Origin: Deltaproteobacteria bacterium
GTDB lineage: Bacteria > Desulfobacterota > Binatia > UTPRO1
DNA length: 64,000 nt
Reading direction: 5' to 3'
Assembly: GCA_020852955.1 (NCBI GenBank)
Contig: JADYZW010000051.1
Location: 1 to 64,000, forward strand
Part shown: positions 63,288 to 64,000 of the stretch, piece by piece
Layout: every line of letters begins with the position of its first letter
How positions within the stretch are numbered: position 1 is the stretch's first letter
Notes under the pieces: generated by a model
The model's input: the letters and a program-made list of their open reading frames with translations, nothing else
Told to the model about the DNA's origin: nothing
Databases searched by the model: none
Position numbers and translations under genes: made by a program

Positions 63288-64000
63288 ATGGGTGGCGGCG
63301 ACGCGATGATCGCGGTGCCGGGCGGACGCTACGTCGTCGGGTCCGACGAGCACTACGCGGAGGAGCGCCCGGCGCGCGCGGTCGCGATCGCGGCGTTCCG
63401 GATCGACGCGACGCCGGTCACGAACGTGGCGTTCGCTGCCTTCGTCGCCGCGACGGGGTGGGTGACCGTCGCCGAGCGCGCCGATCCGCCCGGTTCCGCC
63501 GTGTTCGCGATGACGCAGGGCCCCGTCGACCTTCACGAACCCTCGCACTGGTGGCGCTTCGCGGCCGGGACGACGTGGCGCGCGCCGTTCGGCCCCGGCT
63601 CGACGATCGTCGGCCGCGACGATCACCCGGTCGTGCACGTCGGGCTCGCCGACGCCGAAGCGTATGCCGCGTGGCGGGGCGCGCGGTTGCCGACCGAGAC
63701 GGAATGGGAGGCGGCCGCACGCGGCGGCCTCGCCGGCGCCGCGTACGCGTGGGGCGACGAGCTCCTGCCCGACGGGCGACTCCTCGCCAACGTCTGGACC
63801 GGCGCGTTCCCCTGGTACTTCGCGCGCGGCGGCGTGCCGGGCACGACGCCCGTCGGATCGTTCCCGCCGAACGGCTTCGGGGCCTACGACATGATCGGCA
63901 ACGTGTGGGAGTGGACCGCGTCGCCGTTCACGGCGCCGGCAGCGAGCCCGCGCTGCGCGTGTGCGGCCGGCGATCCGACGGAGGCGGGCGCCGCGCGTCC
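63288..64000 (+). CDS. Formylglycine-generating enzyme-like sulfatase modifier (runs off the right edge)
   Basis: An open frame from ATG 63288, 8 bases after the sulfatase stop, continues to the window edge (237 residues visible, no stop). [55 protein letters not shown] and [20 protein letters not shown] are the FGE/SUMF1 family blocks. The copper-binding active-site Cys pair expected in the C-terminal part lies beyond the edge, so activity cannot be judged. It probably converts Cys122 of the neighbouring sulfatase to formylglycine. Confidence 0.9.
   Translation, partial: MGGGDAMIAVPGGRYVVGSDEHYAEERPARAVAIAAFRIDATPVTNVAFAAFVAATGWVTVAERADPPGSAVFAMTQGPVDLHEPSHWWRFAAGTTWRAPFGPGSTIVGRDDHPVVHVGLADAEAYAAWRGARLPTETEWEAAARGGLAGAAYAWGDELLPDGRLLANVWTGAFPWYFARGGVPGTTPVGSFPPNGFGAYDMIGNVWEWTASPFTAPAASPRCACAAGDPTEAGAAR

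Overview
The window is about 64 kb of very GC-rich, densely packed bacterial chromosome. Start codons are often GTG, and many adjacent genes overlap by 1 or 4 bases. I see no rRNA, tRNA, CRISPR array, transposase, phage gene or plasmid gene. The protein set suggests an uncultured deltaproteobacterial-type lineage such as Binatota/Desulfobacterota: alternative complex III with a cytochrome c oxidase, large secreted cysteine-rich proteins, free-standing PCP_red modules, DUF374 acyltransferase, Tat-exported arylsulfatase and copper-storage protein. That placement is inference from gene content, not from a marker gene.

Left part (1-23.3 kb): mostly envelope, secreted and housekeeping genes. These include a TPR glycosyltransferase-like membrane protein, a WD40 lipoprotein, a giant secreted metallophosphoesterase with 13 cysteine-rich repeats, an enoyl-CoA hydratase, a DUF374 acyltransferase, a split NAD synthetase (separate amidase and synthetase), a degenerate bacterioferritin, two GT39-type membrane proteins flanking an SGNH hydrolase, rsmI, a matrixin-like protease with a Thr/Pro linker, a NodIJ-like ABC exporter and an ABC1-family kinase. 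A decayed small gene lies at about 23.3-23.7 kb.

Centre (23.8-44.4 kb): a large respiratory island made of two divergent blocks. The minus-strand block runs from a small membrane protein through SCO, ActC, ActD, ActF, a cupredoxin-like protein, CoxA, CoxC and CoxD to two small membrane proteins and CoxB. The plus-strand block runs ActA, ActB, ActE, then a divergent CydA-like protein without a CydB, two monoheme cytochromes c, a diheme cytochrome c fused to an ethylbenzene-dehydrogenase-type heme-b domain, and a universal stress protein carrying three PCP_red-like modules and a zinc ribbon. Together they encode a complete but split alternative complex III, an A1-type cytochrome c oxidase with its copper chaperone, and an additional CydA/cytochrome c module of unknown reaction. 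This is the most interesting part of the window.

Right-centre (44.5-51.6 kb): after a GNAT protein and a VOC protein comes a compact three-gene set: Mrp-type ATPase, zinc-ribbon/PCP_red protein, and radical SAM/SPASM protein with a C-terminal PCP_red module. It looks like a cofactor or Fe-S maturation unit. The divergent pdxR and pdxST genes (vitamin B6) follow.

Right part (51.9-64 kb): a secreted Cys-rich/Pro-rich protein, a probable DUF1501 gene remnant, hspQ, an MFS exporter, acylphosphatase, ligA, feoAB behind a candidate iron-responsive palindrome, a 13-cysteine Tat-exported copper-storage protein, and a small ORF translationally coupled to a Tat-exported arylsulfatase. A formylglycine-generating-enzyme-like gene runs off the right edge. 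Copper and iron handling genes fit the metal demand of the central respiratory island.
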